64,000 nt of DNA from Bacillus vallismortis (lineage in GTDB: Bacteria > Bacillota > Bacilli > Bacillales > Bacillaceae): positions 3,234,501-3,298,500 of the forward strand of contig NZ_CP026362.1 in assembly GCF_004116955.1 (NCBI RefSeq). The letters run 5' to 3'. The notes below the pieces were generated by a model. The model had not been told where the DNA came from. It did no database searches and saw nothing but the letters and a program-made list of their open reading frames with translations. This document shows positions 55,858-64,000 of the stretch, piece after piece (position 1 is the first letter of the stretch; every line of letters begins with the position of its first letter). The translations under genes and the position numbers were made by a program.

Positions 55858-56771
55858 GACAGCTCCAAATCCCACCGTTCTTCTGTCAGACGCTGGCCCC
55901 ATAATGGCGCTTCTTCTTTCACTTCACTTACCCTGAAACCAAATTTTTCGTAGAGCGGACGAGCCTCAGCCATGGTGCTCACCGTCCAAAGAAAAATGCG
56001 TTCAAACCCCATATCCCTGCAATATGTAACCAGGTGCTCCAGCAATTGTGTGCCCAGCCCCCTGCCTCGAAAAGCGTCATCAACTAGGAACCACCTAAGC
56101 TGCACGGTCTTTTCATCATGTTTGACCAACCCAACAGAGCCAGCAAATTTCCCGCCGCTTTCCGCAATCCATATGGTTTCAATATCAGCATCAAAGGTCT
56201 CATGAAGATAAGCTAAAAACGTGTCGTCCCAGCCATGGGCTTCCGCATAAAATTGTCTCTGTTTTTCGATGAGAAGCTGGAGATCATCCGAAAGAAAATA
56301 ATCTCTAATCGATATGTCTGACGTTCTGGAAGAAAGCGACTGTGAGAGGATCGCTTCAATTTCTTCCATCGCCTCCGCAAGCTTCCGCTGGTCCTTTTGG
56401 TCAATTTCTTTGAGCATCCGTTCTACTTGTTCGTTCGCTTTCTCTTCCAGCTTTTTATAAATCGTTTTTCCTGTTTCCGTGACATAAATATAATGATGGC
56501 GGGCATCCTCTTTGCTCTTTTGTTTATAGATTAAATTTTCTTTTTCAAACTGTTTCAACATCCTGCTGACATAACCCCGATCTAGCCCTAGCTTATCCTG
56601 GAGGGCTTTGGCTGTACAATTTGGCGTATTATACATTTCAAATAAAATCCGCGTTTCTGTTAAGGAAAACGGACTGTCGTAAATGTGCTCATTAAGGAAG
56701 CCAAGGACATTCGTATAAAATCGATTGAACTTTCTGAATTTTAACCCGACAGATGTCTCACTAGTTTTCAA
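55854..56771 (-). CDS. ybfA: MarR regulator fused to GNAT acetyltransferase, YbfA
   Basis: Fusion protein of 305 residues from a TTG at 56771 (GTGGGGA site). Residues 1-145 are a MarR winged helix ([19 protein letters not shown] and [20 protein letters not shown] with wing). Residues 150-305 are a GNAT acetyltransferase with the acetyl-CoA loop [15 protein letters not shown] near 250. Two dyad sites in the promoter suggest autoregulation. The acetylated substrate is not known. It is translationally coupled to ybfB. Confidence 0.85.
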   Translation of the reverse strand: MKTSETSVGLKFRKFNRFYTNVLGFLNEHIYDSPFSLTETRILFEMYNTPNCTAKALQDKLGLDRGYVSRMLKQFEKENLIYKQKSKEDARHHYIYVTETGKTIYKKLEEKANEQVERMLKEIDQKDQRKLAEAMEEIEAILSQSLSSRTSDISIRDYFLSDDLQLLIEKQRQFYAEAHGWDDTFLAYLHETFDADIETIWIAESGGKFAGSVGLVKHDEKTVQLRWFLVDDAFRGRGLGTQLLEHLVTYCRDMGFERIFLWTVSTMAEARPLYEKFGFRVSEVKEEAPLWGQRLTEERWDLELS

Positions 56772-56794
56772 ATCAATCCCCACTTTCTTGTATC

Positions 56795-56838
56795 GTTGAT
56801 TAAGGCAATTATAACCAAACATAGTTGCCATAGTCAAC
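56795..56838 (-). promoter_or_regulatory. ybfA promoter with two inverted operator copies
   Basis: Minus-strand TTGACT (plus positions 56832-56837), 18-base spacer, TATAAT (56808-56813). GTTGACTATGGCAAC overlaps the -35 (56824-56838), and the similar GTTGATTAAGGCAAT lies in opposite orientation over the -10 edge (56795-56809). The pair brackets the promoter and fits MarR-type autorepression. Confidence 0.65.
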
Positions 56839-56846
56839 GATATCTT

Positions 56847-56874
56847 AAAAAAGTGGGCATTTTCACTTTTTTGA
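56847..56874 (-). terminator. ybeF terminator candidate
   Basis: AT-rich stem AAAAAAGTG / CACTTTTTT overlapping the ybeF stop, with T residues on the minus strand. Weak, and close to the ybfA promoter. Confidence 0.4.
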
Positions 56875-57111
56875 TGCTTTCCTTTTCCTGACCACACTCA
56901 GTGTGATATACGATATAGCGGTTGAAATCAGAGTATAGACAACAACCCACCCCAAAAATGATGGATTAAAAACGGTAAACGTGAGCACTAGCGAAATCAC
57001 CAAACTAATCATCGGCATCAGATACACGTTTTGATAGACACAAGTCCCGGCAACCGATAACACGATAATTCCTAACGGCAAAATACCGAATGCGAGTTCT
57101 AATTCATCCAT
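56863..57111 (-). CDS. ybeF: Small DUF2651 membrane protein YbeF
   Basis: Membrane protein of 82 residues from the ATG at 57111 (GGGAGG site), the 168 length. It has three hydrophobic segments and a basic end [29 protein letters not shown] is the N-terminus. Its function is unknown; related small proteins occur in several copies in B. subtilis. Confidence 0.75.
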   Translation of the reverse strand: MDELELAFGILPLGIIVLSVAGTCVYQNVYLMPMISLVISLVLTFTVFNPSFLGWVVVYTLISTAISYITLSVVRKRKASKK

Positions 57112-57249
57112 CTGCAACAGCCTCCCTCCAGATTTTTATGCTGCTTGCAAAAAAACATAACCACAATAAGTAAAAGGGTATTATTCACTTTTCGAAAAAT
57201 CCAGTTTTAAAATTAACCGTTTACATTCACTTCTGACTATGATAATTTA

Positions 57250-57263
57250 AGAAAGCGCTATCA
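57250..57263 (+). promoter_or_regulatory. cre site upstream of glpT
   Basis: AGAAAGCGCTATCA matches the CcpA consensus at 13 of 14 positions, just upstream of the glpT leader; glpTQ is known to be glucose-repressed in 168. Confidence 0.65.
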
Positions 57264-57294
57264 TAATAAGTTAATAGCTTGGATGGAGATGAGG

Positions 57295-57350
57295 AGAGCC
57301 AGGAATCTAACCCCTTTTATACAAGGGGAGTTTCTGGCTCTTTTTGTTTT
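57295..57350 (+). promoter_or_regulatory. glpT leader terminator, GlpP antitermination target
   Basis: Long leader hairpin with outer arms AGAGCCAG / CTGGCTCT and inner CCCCTT / AAGGGG, followed by TTTTTG, some 60 bases before the glpT start. In 168 the GlpP protein with glycerol 3-phosphate prevents termination at such leaders of glp genes. Confidence 0.72.
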
Positions 57351-57405
57351 TCAGAAAGGAGGCACGCCACACATCCGGCACATACAGCAAAGGGGGATGA
57401 TTTTG

Positions 57406-58740
57406 ATGTTTCACATCTTTAAACCGGCTCCTCACATTGAGAGACTGGATGATTCAAAGACGGATGAGGCTTATAAACGGCTTAGGCTCCAAGTATTCAT
57501 TGGTATTTTCGTCGGTTACGCGGGCTACTACCTGCTGCGGAAAAACTTTGCCTTTGCCATTCCTTATCTGCAGGAACAGGGATTTTCAAAAACGGAACTG
57601 GGCTTGGTGCTGGCCGCTGTGTCCATTGCATACGGCTTCAGCAAATTCATTATGGGGATGGTGTCTGACCGCTGCAATCCGAGATATTTCCTCGCGACAG
57701 GCCTGTTTTTATCAGCAATCGTTAATATTCTTTTCGTTTCAATGCCTTGGGTGACTTCAAGCGTTACCATCATGTTTATTTTTATGTTTATCAACGGATG
57801 GTTTCAGGGAATGGGCTGGCCGCCATGCGGCAGGACAATGGCCCACTGGTTTTCTATTAGTGAACGAGGCACAAAAATGTCAATCTGGAATGTTGCCCAT
57901 AACATAGGCGGCGGTATCCTGGCTCCGCTTGTCACTCTTGGCATTGCGATGTTTGTGACTTGGAAAAGCGTGTTTTTCTTCCCAGCCATCATTGCCATTA
58001 TCATTTCATTTTTAATTGTTTTATTGGTTCGCGATACGCCTCAATCTTGCGGCCTCCCGCCAATTGAAGAGTATCGGAATGACTACCCGACACACGCTTT
58101 TAAAAATCAGGAAAAAGAATTAACAACAAAAGAAATCCTTTTTCAATATGTGCTGAACAACAAATTTCTATGGTTCATCGCGCTTGCCAACGTTTTTGTC
58201 TATTTTGTGCGATACGGCGTGGTTGACTGGGCGCCTACTTACTTAACTGAAGCCAAAGGCTTTTCTCCTGAGGACTCGCGTTGGTCGTATTTTCTGTACG
58301 AATACGCCGGCATACCGGGAACGATCCTGTGCGGTTGGATCAGTGACCGATTTTTCAGAAGCCGCCGGGCACCGGCAGGCGTTTTGTTTATGGCGGGCGT
58401 TTTCATTGCCGTATTGGTGTACTGGCTGAATCCGGCCGGCCATCCGCTCGTCGACAACATCGCCCTGATCAGCATTGGCTTCTTAATCTATGGACCGGTT
58501 ATGCTGATCGGCCTGCAAGCGATTGATCTCGCGCCGAAAAAAGCAGCCGGAACCGCGGCCGGTTTGACCGGATTCTTTGGATACATCGGCGGATCTGCTT
58601 TCGCAAACGCCATTATGGGCTTTGTCGTAGACCGATATGATTGGAACGGCGGCTTTATCATGCTGGTCTCTTCCTGCATTCTCGCCATCGTCTTCTTGGC
58701 CCTGACATGGAATACAGGAAAACGGGCGGAGCACGTTTAA
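57406..58740 (+). CDS. glpT: Glycerol-3-phosphate/phosphate antiporter GlpT
   Basis: Organophosphate:phosphate antiporter of the major facilitator superfamily, 444 residues from the ATG at 57406 (AAGGGGG site nine bases upstream); the long frame upstream runs through the leader hairpin and is not coding. YYLLRKNFAFAIPYL with the substrate-binding Arg in helix 1 and GWFQGMGWPPCGRTMAHW in helices 4-5 are hallmarks. It imports glycerol 3-phosphate released by GlpQ, encoded next. Confidence 0.94.
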   Translation: MFHIFKPAPHIERLDDSKTDEAYKRLRLQVFIGIFVGYAGYYLLRKNFAFAIPYLQEQGFSKTELGLVLAAVSIAYGFSKFIMGMVSDRCNPRYFLATGLFLSAIVNILFVSMPWVTSSVTIMFIFMFINGWFQGMGWPPCGRTMAHWFSISERGTKMSIWNVAHNIGGGILAPLVTLGIAMFVTWKSVFFFPAIIAIIISFLIVLLVRDTPQSCGLPPIEEYRNDYPTHAFKNQEKELTTKEILFQYVLNNKFLWFIALANVFVYFVRYGVVDWAPTYLTEAKGFSPEDSRWSYFLYEYAGIPGTILCGWISDRFFRSRRAPAGVLFMAGVFIAVLVYWLNPAGHPLVDNIALISIGFLIYGPVMLIGLQAIDLAPKKAAGTAAGLTGFFGYIGGSAFANAIMGFVVDRYDWNGGFIMLVSSCILAIVFLALTWNTGKRAEHV

Positions 58741-58831
58741 GAAAGAAACATAAAAGATTAATCATTTACCAATACGACGTTTACATCTGTTTTTTAATAT
58801 GAAAGACAGTTATTGATAAGGAGGAGAAATC

Positions 58832-59722
58832 ATGCGAAAAAATAGAATACTAGCCTTGGTTCTTCTGTCGCTCGGCTTACTCTCATTTATGGTAACCCCA
58901 GTGTCTGCAGCGTCAAAAGGAAACCTGCTGTCACCTGACCGTATCCTGACGGTTGCGCATAGAGGGGCTTCCGGATATGTGCCTGAACATACGATCCTGT
59001 CTTACGAAACCGCTCAGAAAATGAAAGCAGATTATATTGAATTGGATCTGCAAATGACAAAAGACGGCATATTGATTGTCATGCACGATGAAAAACTGGA
59101 CCGTACCACAAACGGAACAGGCTGGGTGAAAGACCATACGCTCGCAGACATTAAGAAACTTGACGCCGGTTCATGGTTTAATGAAGCCTATCCGGAAAAA
59201 GCAAAACCACGGTACGCCGGTCTTACAGTTCCTACATTAGACGAAGTATTAGACCGTTTTGGAAAACACGCGAACTACTACATTGAAACAAAATCGCCCG
59301 ACACTTATCCAGGTATGGAAGAAAAACTGCTCGCTTCTTTGCAGAAACATAAATTACTGGGCAAACATGCTAAAAACGGCCAAGTGATCATTCAATCGTT
59401 CAGCAAAGAAAGCCTGGTAAAAGTCCATCATTTACAGCCAAACCTGCCTACCGTACAATTACTGGATGCCAAACAAATGGCGTCCATGACAGATGCTGGC
59501 CTAGAGGACATCAAAACATACGCTGTCGGTGCGGGACCGAGTTATAAAGCCTTAAATCAAGAAAACGTCCGCATGATCCGCAGTCACGGCCTCCTGCTTC
59601 ATCCTTACACAGTCAATACGGAAGCAGATATGCGCCGTCTGCTTGACTGGGGAGTGACAGGAGTGTTCACAAATTACCCTGATGTCTTCCAGCATGTTAA
59701 AAAAGACTACAAAAAACGCTGA
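58832..59722 (+). CDS. glpQ: Secreted glycerophosphodiester phosphodiesterase GlpQ
   Basis: Extracellular phosphodiesterase of 296 residues (168: 293) that releases glycerol 3-phosphate from deacylated lipids and wall teichoic acid. Signal peptide of 26 residues ends at VSA. The TIM-barrel active site is in VAHRGASGYVPEHT (His43), YIELDLQMTKDG and MHDEKLDRTTNGTG. AAGGAGGAG site. Together with GlpT and phosphodiesterase PhoD it supports phosphate scavenging. Confidence 0.94.
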   Translation: MRKNRILALVLLSLGLLSFMVTPVSAASKGNLLSPDRILTVAHRGASGYVPEHTILSYETAQKMKADYIELDLQMTKDGILIVMHDEKLDRTTNGTGWVKDHTLADIKKLDAGSWFNEAYPEKAKPRYAGLTVPTLDEVLDRFGKHANYYIETKSPDTYPGMEEKLLASLQKHKLLGKHAKNGQVIIQSFSKESLVKVHHLQPNLPTVQLLDAKQMASMTDAGLEDIKTYAVGAGPSYKALNQENVRMIRSHGLLLHPYTVNTEADMRRLLDWGVTGVFTNYPDVFQHVKKDYKKR

Positions 59723-59747
59723 GAACCTAAGATTCTCAGCGTTTTTC
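59713..59747. terminator. Bidirectional terminator glpQ / Na-Pi transporter
   Basis: Arms AAAACGCTGAGAA / TTCTCAGCGTTTT with T runs on both sides, between convergent genes. Confidence 0.88.
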
Positions 59748-61379
59748 TTATTGATTTTCACCAATAACTGCTTCTGCAATATTGACCGCATGATCACCGA
59801 TACGCTCCAGGTTGCTGATCATATCGACAAAGACAATGCCCGCTTGTCCAGTGCACAGCCCTTCATTCAGACGGATAATATGCTTTTTGCGAAGCTTCCG
59901 TTCCATTTTGTCAATCTCATCTTCTTTTTCAATAACTTGTTCAGCGATCTTCACATCATTGTGGTGCAAAGCATCCATGGACGCCTTCACAGTAGAAATC
60001 GTCAAATCCATCATTTTCGTTAAATCCTCCATGGCGGATTCAGTAAGAACCACACGATGCGCCTGCTGATATTCAATCAGTTCATTCACGTTTTCGAAGT
60101 GATCCCCGATTCTTTCAATGTCTCTGACTGTATCCATCAGCATATGATGCTCTTCAGACTCGTGCTCTGAAAGAGAGCTTGAAGAAAGCTCAATCAAATA
60201 ATCAGTAATTTTTCGGTCAAGATTGTTAACTGCATCCTCTAGCTGGTAGGCACTTGCCGCATATTTCGGCTGTTTTGTGACCATGAACTGTTTTGTGACC
60301 TCCAGCCCCTGTACCGCAAAGTTCCCCATTTGCAGAACTTCTTCTTTTGCTTGTCCGAGAGCAATAGATGGAGATTGCTCAATAAAAATCGGATCAAGAT
60401 GCGACTTGTATTCCACCATTGAATCCTTGCCCGGAATCAGTTTTGTTACGATCAAAGCCAATATCCCCACAAAAGGAAGCTGTATCAATGTATTGGATGT
60501 ATTAAAGATTCCATGCGCAAAGGCAATCGTCATTTTAGGATCAAGCCCCATTGAAGCCTGCAACCATAAGGTCAAAGAAGTAAACGGTTTGAGCAAAATC
60601 AGGAAAATCGTTGTCCCGATAAGGTTAAACAGCACATGAGTAGCCGCAGCACGTCTCGCGGCAACAGATGCCCCGAGAGACGCAAGAATCGCGGTGATCG
60701 TCGTTCCGATATTGTCCCCGAATAACACCGGAAGCGCGCCGTTAATATCAATGAGACCATCTGAAAATAAACCTTGCAGGATACCGATCGTGGCGCTGGA
60801 ACTTTGTACGAGTACCGTAAACAATGTCCCAATGACAACACCTAGAACCGGGTTGGTGCTCATACTAACCGTTAAATCATGAAAGGCCTCAAGTGAACGG
60901 AGCGGTTTCATGCCGCCGCTCATTAACTCCAACCCGTAAAACAGAGCCCCGAATCCAAATACAACCTGCCCAGCATTTTGCACATTTTTATGTTTAAAGA
61001 AGAACAGTAAAAATCCGCCGGCGGCAATAATCGGCAAGGCATAGGCCCCTATGTCGATTCCGATAATAAACGCGGTAACCGTTGTTCCAATATTGGCCCC
61101 CATAATAACGCCGATGGCCTGGCGAAGCGTCATAAAGCCCGCACTGACAAGCCCAACGGTGATCACCGTTGTTCCGGAACTGCTCTGAATCAAAACCGTC
61201 ACAATGATCCCCGCCAATACACCCATCAGCGGATTGCTTGTAAAACGGTCTAAAATATTTCTTAATCTATCTCCAGCCGATTTCTGAAGTCCCTCTCCCA
61301 TGAACTTAATCCCAATCAGGAAAATACCGAGACCCCCGAGAAATTCGAACAGTAATGTTTGTAAATCAATCGCCAACAT
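59748..61379 (-). CDS. Sodium/phosphate cotransporter with PhoU-like domain (NptA type)
   Basis: Sodium-coupled phosphate transporter of about 543 residues. The N-terminal part has two inverted Na/Pi repeats, each with the QSSS signature: VLIQSSSGTTVITVG near 65 and VLVQSSSATIGILQG near 170. Residues from about 345 on are a helical PhoU-like domain (DTVRDIERIGDHFENVNEL, SNLERIGDHAVNIAEAV). Proteins of this kind can also export phosphate. Start chosen as ATG at 61379 after GAGGTG; the GTG at 61385 overlaps the site. 168 has permease gene ybeC here instead, as I recall. Confidence 0.88.
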   Translation of the reverse strand: MLAIDLQTLLFEFLGGLGIFLIGIKFMGEGLQKSAGDRLRNILDRFTSNPLMGVLAGIIVTVLIQSSSGTTVITVGLVSAGFMTLRQAIGVIMGANIGTTVTAFIIGIDIGAYALPIIAAGGFLLFFFKHKNVQNAGQVVFGFGALFYGLELMSGGMKPLRSLEAFHDLTVSMSTNPVLGVVIGTLFTVLVQSSSATIGILQGLFSDGLIDINGALPVLFGDNIGTTITAILASLGASVAARRAAATHVLFNLIGTTIFLILLKPFTSLTLWLQASMGLDPKMTIAFAHGIFNTSNTLIQLPFVGILALIVTKLIPGKDSMVEYKSHLDPIFIEQSPSIALGQAKEEVLQMGNFAVQGLEVTKQFMVTKQPKYAASAYQLEDAVNNLDRKITDYLIELSSSSLSEHESEEHHMLMDTVRDIERIGDHFENVNELIEYQQAHRVVLTESAMEDLTKMMDLTISTVKASMDALHHNDVKIAEQVIEKEDEIDKMERKLRKKHIIRLNEGLCTGQAGIVFVDMISNLERIGDHAVNIAEAVIGENQ

Positions 61380-61385
61380 GTTCAC

Positions 61386-61665
61386 CTCTATTTAGACATT
61401 ATTCAGCAAACTCTCTTCGATTATGTTTCAAGTTCAATTGGTTGTAAATAAAACAATCGCTGAATTTACAATAACTTAACAATCAGCCTTATGGTCCTAT
61501 TTCAGATTTACATTCGTGTAATATTCCGCGATGAACATGACCAATCGACTACAAAAATCTTACATCATCACAAGGTTTTATCATGGGCATTATTCTTTCC
61601 TTATCCAGCTTTCCCTATACTGAAACAAGCACCCTCTGTACAGTTCTCCTAAGACAACCGGCAAG
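61386..61665. other. Divergent region before ybyB
   Basis: 280 bases without a gene that I can support. The upstream extension of the ybyB frame (from 61583) has no ribosome site. I saw no clear Pho box for the transporter. Confidence 0.4.
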
Positions 61666-61690
61666 GTTTAGTGATCATGAGAACGGGAAT
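61666..61690 (+). promoter_or_regulatory. SigB-type promoter of ybyB
   Basis: GTTTAG at 61666-61671, 13-base spacer, GGGAAT at 61685-61690, 43 bases upstream of the ybyB start. It is close to the SigB consensus GTTTAA-N12-14-GGGTAT. Confidence 0.6.
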
Positions 61691-61732
61691 GATATAGGAA
61701 ACACTACTCTTACAATAGAAAGGAGTATCACC

Positions 61733-61999
61733 ATGAAACAAAAGCTGTTACTTTCAGGTCTCGCTGTTTCAACTGTCGGCATCACTTCTTATCTATTAAA
61801 AGACCCGTCAAATCGCCAAAAAGCACGAGAATTCATTCACAGCATGAAAATGAAAATGAAAATGACAAAACAACCTGAAATGGAAAAGTTCCCAGTCGAT
61901 AAAGCCGGCCACCCACACCCGCAAGATATTGAGGACAATAAAATGGTATCCGAAGGCTCCATGTACCCCGTCCAATATTATGATGAAAAAAAGAAGTAA
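61733..61999 (+). CDS. ybyB: Small general-stress protein YbyB
   Basis: Protein of 88 residues (168 length) from the ATG at 61733 with AAAGGAG. One N-terminal hydrophobic helix (KLLLSGLAVSTVGITSYLL) is followed by a basic Lys/Met-rich stretch and a polar tail rich in His and Pro. A SigB-like promoter precedes it, in line with a general-stress role. The biochemical function is unknown. Confidence 0.8.
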   Translation: MKQKLLLSGLAVSTVGITSYLLKDPSNRQKAREFIHSMKMKMKMTKQPEMEKFPVDKAGHPHPQDIEDNKMVSEGSMYPVQYYDEKKK

Positions 62000-62002
62000 T
62001 TT

Positions 62003-62034
62003 AAAGGCTCTCTTCGATAAGGAAGAGAGCTTTT
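62003..62034. terminator. Bidirectional terminator ybyB/cypC
   Basis: Arms AAGGCTCTCTTC / GAAGAGAGCTTTT with a 6-base loop; A and T tails on both sides of convergent genes. Confidence 0.85.
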
Positions 62035-62038
62035 GCAT

Positions 62039-63313
<1,275 letters not shown>

Positions 63314-63455
63314 TTACCCTCTTTTTTCACGTTATCACACGCAGATAAACCCAATTACAGTATTTGTTTTCAAAACCAAATTTACGCATTCTTTTAAAAG
63401 GAAGTACAAAAGAAATAGAGAAAAGATAATTGACCAAAGCAAAGGGGAGAACCAA

Positions 63456-64000
63456 ATGAAGAAATGGACATATGTTGTGCTTGTGCTGAGTATTGCAGGG
63501 ATCGTCGGTTTTTCCGTTTACGCATCATCGTCTGCCCATGAAAAGCATCTGAATGTCAGCCAAATGAAAGTCGATAACGAATTCAAAGATACGGATGGAA
63601 CCTTCATTCTTCACGATGTGCAAAAGGACAAGACCTTTATATACAACAGAAAACGTGCAAACAAAAGACAAACTCCGCAGTCCACCTTCAAGGTCGTAAA
63701 TGCCTTAATCGGTTTGCAAGTAAAAGCTGTTCGAGATGAATACGATGTCAAACGGTGGGACGGGGTCAAGCGTGAGTTCGATTCATGGAACCGCGACCAC
63801 ACGCTTGGATCGGCCATGCGTGAATCGGCAATCTGGTATTATCAGGAACTGGCGAGGGATATCGGCGAAAAAAGGATGAAGGTCTGGCTCCATACTTTGT
63901 CGTACGGCAACGAGGATATCAGCGGCGGCATCGGCCAATTTTGGCTGCAGAGCTCGCTTGCAATTTCTCCGCTGGAACAAGAAGCCTTTTTGAAGAAACT
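63456..64000 (+). CDS. ybxI: Class D beta-lactamase-like protein (partial)
   Basis: First 181 residues of a protein cut by the right edge (family about 265). N-terminal signal helix KKWTYVVLVLSIAGIVGFSV. Class D active-site motifs are visible: Ser76-x-x-Lys79 in QSTFKVVNAL, the second motif as SAI in RESAIWYYQ (SxV in most), and YGN in LSYGNEDISGGIG. The KTG motif lies beyond the window. 168 YbxI has weak beta-lactamase activity. AAAGGGGAGA site. Confidence 0.92.
   Translation, partial: MKKWTYVVLVLSIAGIVGFSVYASSSAHEKHLNVSQMKVDNEFKDTDGTFILHDVQKDKTFIYNRKRANKRQTPQSTFKVVNALIGLQVKAVRDEYDVKRWDGVKREFDSWNRDHTLGSAMRESAIWYYQELARDIGEKRMKVWLHTLSYGNEDISGGIGQFWLQSSLAISPLEQEAFLKK

Noticed and set aside
57283-57405. 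N-terminal extension of glpT
   Set aside because: It lies in the leader hairpin expected to be controlled by GlpP; the ATG at 57406 has the ribosome site.

Overview
The window is chromosomal DNA of a Bacillus subtilis-group species. Almost every protein is a close relative of a B. subtilis 168 protein: LipA, Mpr, LmrB, CypC, PssA and GlpT are near-identical as far as I remember them, and start sites chosen from ribosome binding sites usually give the 168 protein lengths. Some residues differ and several genes are missing or added, so this is a sister species or divergent strain rather than 168. The order runs opposite to 168 numbering, from ycdG down to ybxI. Gene symbols and all comparisons with 168 rest on memory, not on a search.

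Layout. 1-8.5 kb: glucosidase ycdG (cut by the left edge), glucose dehydrogenase-like ycdF, rapJ, cwlK, the paralogues ycdC and ycdB, and lipoprotein ycdA. 8.5-24 kb: yccK, a deleted nat locus, yccF, an RDD protein, lipase lip, the lmrA-lmrB drug-efflux pair, ycbU, pcp, the Pho-regulated phoD-tatAD-tatCD secretion module, ycbR, cwlJ, a serpin lipoprotein, ycbP, a dispersed repeat and a truncated ycbL. 24-32 kb: a hexarate catabolic cluster (garD, regulator ycbG, gudD, gudP, ycbD, kdgD) that takes up glucarate and converts glucarate and galactarate to 2-oxoglutarate; I see cre-like sites and a shared 14-base putative YcbG operator. 32-41 kb: deleted gln locus, mmuM-mmuP, a branched-chain aminotransferase, ybgB, gamR and gamA-gamP (glucosamine use), and trhO. 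41-50 kb: a gene with three in-frame stops, ybfN, an NADP glutamate dehydrogenase, the pssA-ybfM-psd phosphatidylethanolamine operon, ybfK, protease mpr with ybfJ, and purT. 50-54.6 kb: an AT-rich accessory island with an LXG-EndoU polymorphic toxin, its likely immunity protein and two membrane proteins built from one repeated unit. 54.6-64 kb: ybfA-ybfB, ybeF, glpT-glpQ, a Na/Pi cotransporter, ybyB, fatty-acid peroxygenase cypC and class D beta-lactamase ybxI (cut by the right edge).

The most striking pattern is gene loss with stubs left in place. At three separate loci (nat, ycbLMNO, glnKL-glsA-glnT) a two-component system plus its transporter has been removed by one deletion each, leaving only coding tails in their ancestral positions and orientations; a fourth likely stub belongs to the rtpA-ycbK region. 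The main gained elements are the serpin lipoprotein and the LXG island with its tandem-unit membrane proteins.

No rRNA, tRNA, CRISPR array or intact insertion sequence was seen.
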